From a virus: a stretch of DNA of 45,727 nt. Within the stretch, counting starts at the first letter, position 1, and every line of letters begins with the position of its first letter. A program made the position numbers and the translations under genes. Shown one piece after another: positions 1-7,398 of this stretch. Below the pieces are notes generated by a model. The model saw only the letters and a list, made by a program, of their open reading frames with translations. It did not search any database and was not told where the DNA came from. The stretch lies in the IMG/VR virus record IMGVR_UViG_3300025117_000110, positions 1-45,727 of that record; one strand, given 5' to 3'.

Positions 1-7
1 GTTAATT

Positions 8-133
8 AGAATATCTATTGATAGCAGATTTGTTAATTAAACAATGAAACAATTTATTGGTGCAAAGAAAATTAAATTAATAAAAGAAACAGAGGAAAAA
101 ACTACTGGAGGTTATCCTATAACAAAAATAATT
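8..133. repeat. Terminal direct repeat, left copy
   Basis: This 126-base stretch is identical to 45602-45727 at the other end of the window. Positions 1-7 do not match the bases before the right copy. Read together this indicates a circular or circularly permuted genome with an assembly overlap; a true short terminal repeat is less likely because the repeat runs through coding sequence. Confidence 0.9.
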
Positions 134-472
134 TTTGAAGATAATAATGTTCAGTATGTTTCAGATGTAATGTTTAAGAGAGTAGTTTCAGATAAACCTT
201 GCGATGAATCAGAATTAAGAGATAAAAGAGTTGGCCCTGTAGTTGAAATAGTTTTAGCAGTATTTAGAGATTGGGGAATTAAAGTAGGAGAGCTTCCATA
301 TTTTTCTGCATTATTAAATAAATCTCTTGAATATAACAGCAATTCAGCTCTTATTGGTTTGGTAAGTGGATATATGCCAAAACCAAATAGTTTAGATGAT
401 GTAGATTATTGTACTATTGACCGTATCTTACGAAATCAACAAATTACTGTAAATAATGTTATTAAAAAATAA
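44..472 (+). CDS. Conserved-looking phage protein of the head module
   Basis: The product is 142 residues with mixed charge, no membrane segment and no motif I recognise. Its ATG lies four bases after the stop of the preceding gene on the circle (45053-45634), and its stop overlaps the next ATG by one base (TAATG), so it is co-translated with head genes between the scaffold-like protein and the capsid protein. A role in head assembly or completion is inferred from position only. Confidence 0.7.
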   Translation: MKQFIGAKKIKLIKETEEKTTGGYPITKIIFEDNNVQYVSDVMFKRVVSDKPCDESELRDKRVGPVVEIVLAVFRDWGIKVGELPYFSALLNKSLEYNSNSALIGLVSGYMPKPNSLDDVDYCTIDRILRNQQITVNNVIKK

Positions 473-678
473 TGAAAGAAGATTTTCCATCAACAACAAA
501 TAAATATAATGACACAACAATAATTATTGAGTTACATCCCTGTGAAATTCAATTAATAAGATCGTTAAGAAATAATTGGAGATATGGAGAAGTAACAATA
601 ATTATAAGAGATGGAATACCTATAAGACTTAAAAGGATTGAGGAGTTTCTTGACTTGGATACTTCAAAAAAAATGTAG
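472..678 (+). CDS. Small DUF2292/YezD-like protein
   Basis: A 68-residue protein. Residues 20-62 read as a short helix followed by two strands (..IRSLRNN.RYGEVTIIIRDG.PIRLKRIEE..), which resembles the DUF2292 (YezD) family of small bacterial proteins with a 'YG.V.I.I.DG' core. The function of that family is unknown to me. It starts on the last base of the upstream stop, and the promoter at 682-709 lies immediately downstream, so this is probably the last gene of the portal-to-head transcript. Confidence 0.6.
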   Translation: MKEDFPSTTNKYNDTTIIIELHPCEIQLIRSLRNNWRYGEVTIIIRDGIPIRLKRIEEFLDLDTSKKM

Positions 679-681
679 GGC

Positions 682-709
682 TTGACAACACTTTATAAAA
701 GCATATAAT
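682..709 (+). promoter_or_regulatory. Strong sigma70-type promoter before the capsid genes
   Basis: A perfect TTGACA (682-687) and a perfect TATAAT (704-709) are separated by 16 bases. The spacer contains TAAAAGC and the -10 is followed by TAA, both shared with the promoter at 30257-30284. It lies in a 199-base gap and reads towards the decoration and capsid genes. Confidence 0.85.
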
Positions 710-809
710 TAAAATAGAAAAATAAATATATAAAACGGTTAACCTCGTTATAGGTTGAAAGTGTACTGAAGAACAGCAGCTCCCACAGAAATGTGGTGGC
801 TGTTTTTTT
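710..809 (+). ncRNA. Candidate short leader RNA
   Basis: The stretch from the promoter's likely start site (about 716) to the T-run at 809 would be a roughly 95-nt RNA with no convincing ORF. It contains the palindrome GGTTAACC (738-745) and ends in the GC-rich terminator. It could be a stable small RNA or an attenuated leader; the sequence alone cannot decide. Confidence 0.4.
777..809 (+). terminator. Intrinsic terminator/attenuator in the capsid leader
   Basis: A stem of CAGC plus CCCAC pairing with GTGG plus GGCTG (777-786 with 793-802, one unpaired T per side, AGAAAT loop) is followed by seven Ts (803-809). It lies about 70-100 nt after the promoter at 682-709 and before the first large gene, so it would terminate most transcripts unless overridden. 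A second hairpin, CGAAGAG/CTCTTCG, follows at 811-831. Confidence 0.8.
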
Positions 810-877
810 GCGAAGAGAATAAAACTCTTCGTTAACAAAAAATAAAAGTAGTTATTATTATTAAATAAATAAAAAAT

Positions 878-1333
878 ATGGCTTTCAGAAGATTAAAAGG
901 AAAAACCAAAATCATGTATTTTCAAAAAGACACAACTGAGCAAATTCGCGCTGGTGGTCTTTTGACTATGAATGATTCTGGTCAAGTTACTAGAGCTGGC
1001 AACGACTCTGATGATGATATTATTGGAGTTGCAGTCAGAAATGATACTCTTGCAGATTCTGCATTAGTACCAGTAGAAGTGCCTGTAGAAAGTGCAGTGG
1101 AATGGGAAATTGATTTAGATTCAGACGGTGGTGCTGCTGATTCTGATGTAGGAAGATATTGTGCTGTTGATACAGTGGGCGGTACATCAGTATCAGCTGG
1201 TGACTCTTGCGGTATGAGATTAGACATCTCTGATAGTGCAACACCACATGTGTTTGTCACAGGAATTATCAGTACAAGTAAAGTTAAAGGTGTAATTGCA
1301 ATGTCAGCATTTCACACAACATTAGACACATAA
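878..1333 (+). CDS. Putative capsid decoration/head protein
   Basis: A 151-residue acidic, beta-rich protein directly before the major capsid gene. It has no signal peptide or membrane segment, many Asp-Ser/Asp-Thr pairs, and glycine turns near the start (..AGGLLTMNDSGQVTRAG..) like small head-decoration proteins. The order scaffold, small protein, capsid protein is the usual place for decoration or stabilisation proteins, which trimerise on the capsid surface. The role is inferred from position and composition. No SD is visible before the ATG (AAATAAAAAATATG). Confidence 0.55.
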   Translation: MAFRRLKGKTKIMYFQKDTTEQIRAGGLLTMNDSGQVTRAGNDSDDDIIGVAVRNDTLADSALVPVEVPVESAVEWEIDLDSDGGAADSDVGRYCAVDTVGGTSVSAGDSCGMRLDISDSATPHVFVTGIISTSKVKGVIAMSAFHTTLDT

Positions 1334-1437
1334 TAATTAACAAAAAGTTCTTAAATAATTTTATTCTGAACAGTGGTTCCGCTCCGTAACCAATCGGGGA
1401 GGTTGGGAAGAATATATTAAATAAAGAATAAAATAAA
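1334..1437 (+). promoter_or_regulatory. Intergenic leader with competing hairpins before the capsid gene
   Basis: A 104-base gap. The hairpin CCAATC/GGTTGG (1390-1395 with 1401-1406, loop GGGGA) competes for the same bases with a TGGTT/AACCA pairing just upstream. No promoter of the -35/-10 type is visible. It may set processing or translation of the capsid mRNA. Confidence 0.4.
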
Positions 1438-2445
1438 ATGGAACTTAATACATTAAGTTTATCAGTCTTTACTCGCTTGGCAGATGTTATATTTGAAAAA
1501 GCAAAAGAAATGGTAGCTTCAAATGCTAAAAATTCTGGTATTTTCGTAGTAGAAAGCGTACCAGATAATTCTGGTGAAACAAGAGATTATACTGAAATTG
1601 ATCTTGAACAATATGCTGATAATAAAGCACAAGGCGATCAAGCAGGAAGAGCAAGAGTTCAATTGGGGTATAACAAAACAGTTACAGTAAAAAGAGTTGC
1701 AAAAGATATTGGAATTACTTATGAAATGAGACGATTTAATAAGTATCCAGATGTTGTAAGGAGATTGACAAATTTAGCTCAATTGCCAAGTAATAGACAA
1801 GAGTTAGATTTAAGTCATAGATTAGGTTTTGGAACAGCCACTTCTTATACAGATAAGAATGGAACAGTTGTTGACATTTCATTGGGTGATACTTTAGCTC
1901 TATGGAGTACAGTTCACACATTAACAGGTACAGCTACAACTTATAGAAATAGATTAGCTGGTAATCCAATTTTATCTAAAGGTGCTTTAGAGGGAATGGA
2001 GAGATTAGTTACTGAAGAAACATTAAATAACTTCGGTGAAAAAATTACAGCAACCTTTGATATTCTTTGGACAACAGATGATCCAAACACAGTCAATACA
2101 GCTCTTGAGTATTTAAACTCAGTTGCTGCTCCTGACTTTTCAAACAGTGGAGTTACAAATGTCTACAAGGCAAAATACAAACATGTCAAATTGCCATTAG
2201 TAGCTACTACTGCAACAGGTGCTGTGGACAACACAAAGAGAAAATATTGGGGAATTTCTTCTTCAATGATTACAGATGCTCATTTAGCAGAATGGGAAAC
2301 TCCACATATGAAAGCTCCATCAGATTTAAATGCTGGTGAAGAGTTTTCAACAGATGATTGGAATTTTGGTGTGAGGGCAGGATATGGAATTGGAATTGTT
2401 ACAGGTCGTGCACACAAATTTTCTAGCGGAGATGCTTCATCATAG
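1438..2445 (+). CDS. Major capsid protein
   Basis: A 335-residue protein following scaffold-like and decoration-like genes and preceding tail genes. Residues about 30-100 form a long charged beta-rich arm (..SGETRDYTEIDLEQYADNK..) consistent with an HK97-type E-loop. A helical region with many conserved-looking Arg and Leu residues follows (about 95-135), then a large alpha/beta C-terminal half ending in a glycine-rich strand (..VRAGYGIGIVTGRAHKF). Length and position fit an HK97-fold capsid protein. It would assemble the icosahedral shell around the 211-aa scaffold. I do not recognise a specific family. Confidence 0.75.
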   Translation: MELNTLSLSVFTRLADVIFEKAKEMVASNAKNSGIFVVESVPDNSGETRDYTEIDLEQYADNKAQGDQAGRARVQLGYNKTVTVKRVAKDIGITYEMRRFNKYPDVVRRLTNLAQLPSNRQELDLSHRLGFGTATSYTDKNGTVVDISLGDTLALWSTVHTLTGTATTYRNRLAGNPILSKGALEGMERLVTEETLNNFGEKITATFDILWTTDDPNTVNTALEYLNSVAAPDFSNSGVTNVYKAKYKHVKLPLVATTATGAVDNTKRKYWGISSSMITDAHLAEWETPHMKAPSDLNAGEEFSTDDWNFGVRAGYGIGIVTGRAHKFSSGDASS

Positions 2446-2461
2446 AATTACGATTTTATCA

Positions 2462-2513
2462 AGTGGTCTTAGCGGTCAAATGGGGAGTAGGTAAAGTCTG
2501 CTCCCCAGCCACT
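2462..2513 (+). terminator. Strong stem-loop after the capsid gene
   Basis: TGGGGAGTAG (2481-2490) pairs with CTGCTCCCCA (2498-2507) around a 7-base loop (one G-T pair), enclosed by AGTGG/CCACT (2462-2466 with 2509-2513). It is followed by CAAAAAT rather than a T-run, so it may protect the capsid mRNA 3' end or partly terminate. Confidence 0.6.
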
Positions 2514-2537
2514 CAAAAATAATTAACTTTACTAATT

Positions 2538-3110
2538 ATGAGAGATTTAAAGGGTAGATTTATCAAGGGAAATACAGAAGGTTTTCAAAAAGGACATCCT
2601 TGTTATAGTTATAACCTTAGGGAATGGAGTAAAAATCATACAGTTTGGAATAAAGGTGTTAAAGGTTATAAATTGTTATGTAAAAATCCAATAGAGAGAG
2701 CTTTAAAAATTTCTGAAAAATTAAAAGGCAATAAAAATTCCCTTGGTTATCATCATTCAGAAGAAGCAAAAATAAAAATAGGAGATAGCCATCGTGGAGA
2801 AAAATCTGTTCGTTGGAATCCAGATAGAGAATCTTTAAAAAGAAATAAAAGAAACGATGCAGAATATTTACGATGGGTAAAATTAGTCAAAAGAAGAGAT
2901 AAAAACTCTTGTAGGCTAAAGAATCAAGAGTGTTCTGGATATAATATAGTTCACCATATTTTAGGATGGGCTGAATATCCTGAAGAACGATATAATATTA
3001 ATAATGGCATCACATTATGCCAAGCTCATCATCCTCGCAAGAGAAATGATGAGCAAAGACTTATACCAATTCTAAAGCAATTGGTGGAGGTCAGTGAACT
3101 AATTTGTTAG
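2538..3110 (+). CDS. HNH homing endonuclease with NUMOD3-like repeats
   Basis: A 190-residue protein. The N-terminal half carries NUMOD-type DNA-binding segments (GRFIKGNTEGFQKGHPC near the start; HHSEEAKIKIGDSHRGE around 75-90). The C-terminal half is an HNH nuclease: a Cys before the H-H pair (..CSGYNIVHHILGW..), then NNGITLCQAHHPRKR. Such genes cut a cognate site in rival phages and spread by repair. It is a close paralogue of 6113-6697 and sits between the capsid gene and the next structural gene, whose start it overlaps by 7 bases. Confidence 0.85.
   Translation: MRDLKGRFIKGNTEGFQKGHPCYSYNLREWSKNHTVWNKGVKGYKLLCKNPIERALKISEKLKGNKNSLGYHHSEEAKIKIGDSHRGEKSVRWNPDRESLKRNKRNDAEYLRWVKLVKRRDKNSCRLKNQECSGYNIVHHILGWAEYPEERYNINNGITLCQAHHPRKRNDEQRLIPILKQLVEVSELIC
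2997..3021 (+). repeat. 25-base exact repeat inside the HNH paralogue (copy 1)
   Basis: Identical to 6584-6608 in the second HNH gene of this type. It encodes the NNGITLC segment around the nuclease centre. It shows recent common ancestry of the two genes. Confidence 0.8.
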
Positions 3111-4105
3111 AAAATCAATTAAGTCGTTATGGAGCAATTTCAAGGGTAGTTTCTGAATTGGCTCCAGGAGCAAAAATGTTTTTGGTATCAGATAGTGATG
3201 ATACAACTGTAGGGCCATTAAACATTGGAGCAGAATTTCCAGTTGATAAAGATGGTGTAGCAAGAGTTTACACTACTATTCAAGCCGCAGTAAATGCTGC
3301 TTCTGCAAATAGGGGTGATGTGGTATTAGTTATGCCAGGGTATGATCATACCTTAGCAAGAACTGATTCTTGGGCAACAGCTGGAGTATCAGTTATTGGA
3401 TTAGGAGAAGGGAATGGAAGACCAATCGTTCGTTATGGAGCAACTACTGATGAAGTAGGTATTAAAGCTAATAATGTAACAGTTAAAAATTTAAGATTTT
3501 TAGCAGATGCAGATTCAGTTGCAAGAGGTTTAGACTTAGATTCAGGCTTTTCTGGTGCAGTTGTTAAAAATTGTGTGTTTGATTTTGATTCAAATGCTAG
3601 CAATTTTGTGACAATGCTTCGTGTAGGACAGTCAGATGTTTTGATTGAAGACAATAGATTCATTGCAGAAGATACAGCGGGTTGTGGAAAAGGTATTGAA
3701 TTGCTTGGAGGTTATGCAGATAACCTTATAATTCGTAAAAATTATTTTTACGGACAGTTTGATACTGTAGGAGATACTACAAATAATGCAGCAGCAATAG
3801 CTTGTGCATTAGTACATGATTCTGGAGATACAGTGTTATCAAATATTGAAATTTCAGAAAATACTATCGTAAGCACAGACACAGCATCAGCAGTTTTAAT
3901 AAATCTTGTACCTACAGCAGTTTCACCTATTAGAGGTATTGTAAGAGACAATATTTTGACTTCTTATGACACAGCTACAGCAGATACAGCACAGGTTGCA
4001 TTTGGAACAGTGCTTCCAATAAACAATAATTTTATATCAGCTGATTCAGATGATATTGAAGGAATTGTTGGATGGAGTTCAAAATACGGAGTTAAAGATT
4101 CATAA
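3104..4105 (+). CDS. Beta-helix virion protein
   Basis: A 333-residue protein. After a short N-terminal segment (LSRYGAISRVVSELAPGAK) it shows ..YTTIQAAVNAA.. and then repeated short strands (..IGLGEGNGRPIVRYGATTDEV.., ..VTVKNLRFLAD.., ..AVVKNCVFDF.., ..LIIRKNYFYG.., ..IEISENTIVS..) typical of right-handed parallel beta-helix (pectate-lyase-like) folds in tail spikes and appendages. The start is TTG at 3104, overlapping the end of the HNH gene; no ATG fits, suggesting the HNH insertion displaced the original start. Cell-surface binding or polysaccharide degradation is likely but no catalytic residues can be named. Confidence 0.7.
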   Translation: MLENQLSRYGAISRVVSELAPGAKMFLVSDSDDTTVGPLNIGAEFPVDKDGVARVYTTIQAAVNAASANRGDVVLVMPGYDHTLARTDSWATAGVSVIGLGEGNGRPIVRYGATTDEVGIKANNVTVKNLRFLADADSVARGLDLDSGFSGAVVKNCVFDFDSNASNFVTMLRVGQSDVLIEDNRFIAEDTAGCGKGIELLGGYADNLIIRKNYFYGQFDTVGDTTNNAAAIACALVHDSGDTVLSNIEISENTIVSTDTASAVLINLVPTAVSPIRGIVRDNILTSYDTATADTAQVAFGTVLPINNNFISADSDDIEGIVGWSSKYGVKDS

Positions 4106-4158
4106 TTCTTGTGGAATTACTTTACTCATCTTTTTAAAGGTGAGTAATGATAATTTCA

Positions 4159-4177
4159 AAAGGTCTTATTATTAAAA
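4159..4177 (+). repeat. 19-base direct repeat, copy 1
   Basis: A 19-base sequence beginning AAAGGTCT and ending in TTATTAAAA recurs with one mismatch at 4305-4323. The pair brackets the small ORF at 4193-4306. Confidence 0.6.
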
Positions 4178-4192
4178 CAAATTAAAAATACT

Positions 4193-4306
4193 ATGGAAGA
4201 AGAAATTAAAACAGAAACAGCACCAGTAGAAGAAACTCCTGTTGCTACTCCAGAAGTTGCTCCTGAAGCGACTCCTGAAACACCAGCTGAAACTCCAGCT
4301 GTATAA
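4193..4306 (+). CDS. Small Pro/Glu/Thr-rich peptide
   Basis: A 37-residue ORF whose product is almost entirely Glu, Thr, Pro, Ala and Val in a degenerate ATPE repeat. It has no fold or family I recognise. It lies between two copies of a 19-base direct repeat. Such stretches appear as linkers in virion proteins, so it could be a tail-protein linker fragment or a free small protein. Confidence 0.45.
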   Translation: MEEEIKTETAPVEETPVATPEVAPEATPETPAETPAV

Positions 4307-4386
4307 AGGTCTCATTATTAAAATTATTAAATAATTTCTTAAAAATACATAATTAAGAAATCACTACAATTTTAAATTCAGAAGAG

Positions 4387-5007
4387 TTGGACCTCCGGGA
4401 AGGTCTTGTGTATGACCCAGCAGTTAAAGGTTTTGACTCAAACTTTTGGAAAGGAGATACAGCTAATTTAACAGTGGACACGGTAAGAAGCATCGTAAGG
4501 ATTGGAGATACAGGACTTGTTGGTTCTGCATCATCCTACTCTCAATATCTTTATGGTGACTTTGAATTTACTATGGCTATTGATTCATTATCTCCTGATT
4601 CAAATGACTCAGAGAAATACTTTGGGTTAAAGAATATTGGCGACACTTCAAGAAGAGGTGCTGTCTATTTTGATTTAAGTTACGATACTACCGCTGGTGA
4701 TTCAAGTCCAAATGCAAGGCCATTTTCAGTTGTTGCTTATGATGAAGAAGGCAACAGGCAAAGAACACATCTTACTTGGGATACAAATTATGGTGGAGGA
4801 TCAAGATTAAGAAGGTTTAGAATTTTATGGAAAGAAGATGGTTATACATTCTTAATAAACGATACAGTTGTAGCTACATTTGGAAATCAAGTAAACACTA
4901 GCGTTCCACAAGCACTTAGATTATCTAACAGAAGTTTAGATACAACAGATTCAGCTCCAACAGGGTTAAAATTATTAGCCGTAAGACATACTAGGAAACT
5001 TATTTAA
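4387..5007 (+). CDS. LamG/concanavalin-like virion protein
   Basis: About 206 residues, predicted all-beta, with the pattern of a jelly-roll carbohydrate-binding domain: ..YSQYLYGDFEFTMAIDSL.., ..GAVYFDLSYD.., ..RRFRILWKEDGYTFLINDT... The 'F.I.W....Y.F.INDTVVA' segment is typical of LamG-type domains. The start is uncertain: TTG at 4387 is used here, but the frame is open upstream to about 4333 without ATG. It sits among appendage genes, so a receptor- or glycan-binding role is likely. Confidence 0.6.
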   Translation: MDLREGLVYDPAVKGFDSNFWKGDTANLTVDTVRSIVRIGDTGLVGSASSYSQYLYGDFEFTMAIDSLSPDSNDSEKYFGLKNIGDTSRRGAVYFDLSYDTTAGDSSPNARPFSVVAYDEEGNRQRTHLTWDTNYGGGSRLRRFRILWKEDGYTFLINDTVVATFGNQVNTSVPQALRLSNRSLDTTDSAPTGLKLLAVRHTRKLI

Positions 5008-5012
5008 AATTT

Positions 5013-5249
5013 ATGATAGATAAATTAGATAAAGATTATATTTCATATTTAAAAGATAAAGGTAAAATTCAAGAAGTTATTTGTTTATATCTAGAATATA
5101 TTACTGAAAAACTTGAAGACATGGGAGAAATGAAAGAAGAAAATAAAGATGACTTAATGGCTCAATTTAGAATACATACTCCTAATAATGGTGGGCCTCA
5201 TAATAGAGGAGGACTTCATAAAGGGCCACCTCCATCAGTTATAAGTTAA
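5013..5249 (+). CDS. Small virion-module protein
   Basis: A 78-residue protein with a helical N-terminal half and a Gly/Pro/His-rich tail (NNGGPHNRGGLHKGPPP). Its stop overlaps the next ATG by one base (TAATG), so it is translationally coupled to the coiled-coil protein downstream. No family recognised. Confidence 0.6.
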   Translation: MIDKLDKDYISYLKDKGKIQEVICLYLEYITEKLEDMGEMKEENKDDLMAQFRIHTPNNGGPHNRGGLHKGPPPSVIS

Positions 5250-5944
5250 TGTCTAAACTTTCAATAAAACTTGAATATGAAAAGAAAGCAAAAGAGCTAA
5301 GAGATTTAATTGAGATAGAGGCAAAAAAGCTTCAAAAAACAATTGAAGCAAAAGACTCATCTATTTTAGACATAGAGAAAATAAAAGAAAAAAAACAAAA
5401 GATATTAGAAGTCATAGTTGGTTTAGATAAAGAAATAAAAGAAAAACAAGAGCATCTAAACCAACTTATGGAAAAAGAAAATAATTTTCTTGCTTCAATA
5501 AAACAAGAGACAAATAAAGAAAAGTTGATTCTTGAAGAAACAAAAGATAATTTAGAAAAAATAAATGCTGACCTTGAGCCATTAATAAAATTATCTTTAG
5601 AGATGCACAGATTAATCAAAAGAGAGGGAGAGATAAAAATTCAATATTTAAGTCATAAAGAAAGTCTTATCAATTCAGAAAAGGAGTATAAAGATATTAA
5701 AGATAAATTACAATCAGAAAGAGAATATTTAGATAACAAGAATAAAGAATTAGATTTTTACAAGGAATATGTTAAAGCTATTTATGGAAAGTTAGCCAGT
5801 TATGTAAATGTAGCTAAAGGAACAATAGAAGATATAAATAAAGTTATTCAAGAAACAGGAACTCCTATACAGTTTGATTTACCACCAGGAGAAATAATAA
5901 AAATAGATTTTAATAATTTTGATAAAAAAAGAATAGATTCATGA
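5249..5944 (+). CDS. Long coiled-coil protein
   Basis: A 231-residue protein. Residues 1-180 are nearly continuous Lys/Glu-rich heptads, predicting a long parallel coiled coil; the last 50 residues are less regular. No enzyme motif is present. It lies in the tail/appendage cluster and overlaps the next small gene by four bases (ATGA). It could be a fibre shaft, chaperone or scaffold; its length is too small for a siphovirus tape measure. Confidence 0.65.
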   Translation: MSKLSIKLEYEKKAKELRDLIEIEAKKLQKTIEAKDSSILDIEKIKEKKQKILEVIVGLDKEIKEKQEHLNQLMEKENNFLASIKQETNKEKLILEETKDNLEKINADLEPLIKLSLEMHRLIKREGEIKIQYLSHKESLINSEKEYKDIKDKLQSEREYLDNKNKELDFYKEYVKAIYGKLASYVNVAKGTIEDINKVIQETGTPIQFDLPPGEIIKIDFNNFDKKRIDS

Positions 5945-6108
5945 ACAAACAAATAAAATTAAATCCTTCTTCAGGATTTAAGTTATCTCCAAAAAATTTA
6001 TCACAAGAAACTATTGATGAACAAACCAAAGAATATTTGGCAAGTTTGACTGAAGAAGAATTACAGAAACTTTTAAACGAGGTTAATGAATTAAAAATTA
6101 ATAAATAA
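5941..6108 (+). CDS. Small helical protein
   Basis: A 55-residue ORF starting on the ATGA overlap with the coiled-coil gene. The product begins NKQIKLNPSSGFKLSPKNLS and ends in a Glu/Leu-rich helix. The 'GFKLSP' motif resembles the start of the fibre at 17270 (GFRLSPPG), possibly a shared virion-attachment peptide. Function unknown. Confidence 0.6.
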   Translation: MNKQIKLNPSSGFKLSPKNLSQETIDEQTKEYLASLTEEELQKLLNEVNELKINK

Positions 6109-6112
6109 AATT

Positions 6113-6697
6113 ATGAGACTAAGAGACTCTAAAACGGGAAAATTCTTAAAAACAGAAAAGGTAAAAGTGATTTGTTTGTTATGTAATAAAGAATTTTTTG
6201 TTAAAGAATCTTATAGCAAAAGAGCCAAATTTTGTTCAAAAAAATGTGCTGGATGTGCAATTGGATTAAAAGGTGTTTGGATTGGTAGAAAACATACAGA
6301 AGAAAGTAAAAAGAAAATTAGTCAAAATAATGTAAGATTTTGGCTTAATAAAAAAAGACCAAATACTGCTAAAAAAGGTATAAACAGCCCTAATTGGATA
6401 AAAGATAGAAATTTATTAAAAGATGATCATAGAGATAGAAATGGTCAATTACATAGATATTGGAGTAATAGAGTAAAAATTAGAGATAATTATAGATGTA
6501 AAATAGATAATAAAAGTTGTAGTGGAAAACTAGAAGCACACCATATTCTGGGATGGTCGTTATACCCAGAATTAAGATACGAAATTAATAATGGCATCAC
6601 ATTATGCCTTGCCCATCATCCAAGAAAGAGGGCAGAAGAGAAACGACTAATTCCTTTTTTTCAGGGATTAGTGTCAGTATCAAATTCAAAAATTTGA
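6113..6697 (+). CDS. HNH homing endonuclease with N-terminal zinc ribbon
   Basis: A 194-residue protein. Residues about 20-45 form a CxxC...CxxxC zinc ribbon (CLLCNKEF ... FCSKKC), residues 50-75 a NUMOD3-like segment (GRKHTEESKKKISQNN), and the C-terminus an HNH nuclease (..CSGKLEAHHILGW.., NNGITLCLAHHPRKR). It is paralogous to 2538-3110, particularly over the last 60 residues. Its TGA overlaps the TTG start of the next structural gene (TTGA), the same arrangement as in the first copy. Confidence 0.85.
   Translation: MRLRDSKTGKFLKTEKVKVICLLCNKEFFVKESYSKRAKFCSKKCAGCAIGLKGVWIGRKHTEESKKKISQNNVRFWLNKKRPNTAKKGINSPNWIKDRNLLKDDHRDRNGQLHRYWSNRVKIRDNYRCKIDNKSCSGKLEAHHILGWSLYPELRYEINNGITLCLAHHPRKRAEEKRLIPFFQGLVSVSNSKI
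6584..6608 (+). repeat. 25-base exact repeat inside the HNH paralogue (copy 2)
   Basis: Identical to 2997-3021. The decayed HNH copy at 38571 carries a diverged version of the same segment. Confidence 0.8.
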
Positions 6698-7386
6698 GCA
6701 GATTGAGACCAAGCATACCATGGATAAGATTAGCTCCATTGCCAAGTTATACAGCAGTTGTTGCAGATTGTGGTGTTACGACTGATAAAATAGCCAATAG
6801 TGCAGTGGATAGCACAAAATTAGCAGACTCAGCTGTGACAACTGACGGTATTGCAGATTATGCAGTAACTTCAAATAAAATAGCAGACTCAAGCGTAACA
6901 GCTAATGAATTAGCAGATAGTGCCGTTTCAACTATAAAGATGCTTGATAATTCAGTAACAGATCAAAAAATAAATGATGGTGCAGTAACAGCTTCTAAGT
7001 TTTATGATACTTCAATTCCAGTTAGAGTAATGGAAATACACGCCACAGACACGGCATTAGCAGTTGGAGATACGCTTGCTTCATTCTTTATACCTGCAGA
7101 ATTAAATGGATATGATTTGATTAGTGCTTATGGAGCTATAAAGGTTGTTTCTACGACAGGCAGACCAACTATTCAAATTAGAAATGTTACAGATGGAGCT
7201 GATATGTTAGTAAATAAAATTACACTTGATTCGGGAGAGAAAACTTCTTATACATCAGACACAGCATTCTCTATTGATACAGCAAATGATTGTGTAGCAA
7301 CTGGAAATGAAATAGCAATTGATGTAGATAGTGCAGGAACAGGAACAGAGGATTTATATGTAATACTTTCGTTTCGTAAACCTTAA
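6694..7386 (+). CDS. Tail fibre protein with ADSAVT-type repeats
   Basis: The product, about 230 residues from TTG 6694, starts SRLRPSIPWIRLAP, then has at least seven short repeats of the form (T)TDKIANSAV.. / ..KLADSAVT.. (residues about 30-100). These are classic trimeric fibre-shaft repeats. A beta-rich head domain follows. An upstream ATG at 6604 is in frame but lies inside the HNH coding region, so TTG on the TTGA overlap is the better start. Expected role: host receptor recognition at the tail. Confidence 0.75.
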   Translation: MSRLRPSIPWIRLAPLPSYTAVVADCGVTTDKIANSAVDSTKLADSAVTTDGIADYAVTSNKIADSSVTANELADSAVSTIKMLDNSVTDQKINDGAVTASKFYDTSIPVRVMEIHATDTALAVGDTLASFFIPAELNGYDLISAYGAIKVVSTTGRPTIQIRNVTDGADMLVNKITLDSGEKTSYTSDTAFSIDTANDCVATGNEIAIDVDSAGTGTEDLYVILSFRKP

Positions 7387-7398
7387 AAAGAAAATTAT

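Noticed and set aside
5249-5944. Tape measure protein
   Set aside because: The coiled coil is only 231 residues and no other long tail-length protein or tail-tube genes are seen.
6604-6693. ATG 6604 as the start of the fibre gene
   Set aside because: The 30 extra codons lie wholly within the HNH coding region and read as an out-of-frame copy; the TTG on the TTGA overlap parallels the situation at 3104.
6780-7020. Short tandem repeats that could suggest a CRISPR array
   Set aside because: They are in-frame fibre-shaft protein repeats with degenerate DNA sequence and no unique spacers.
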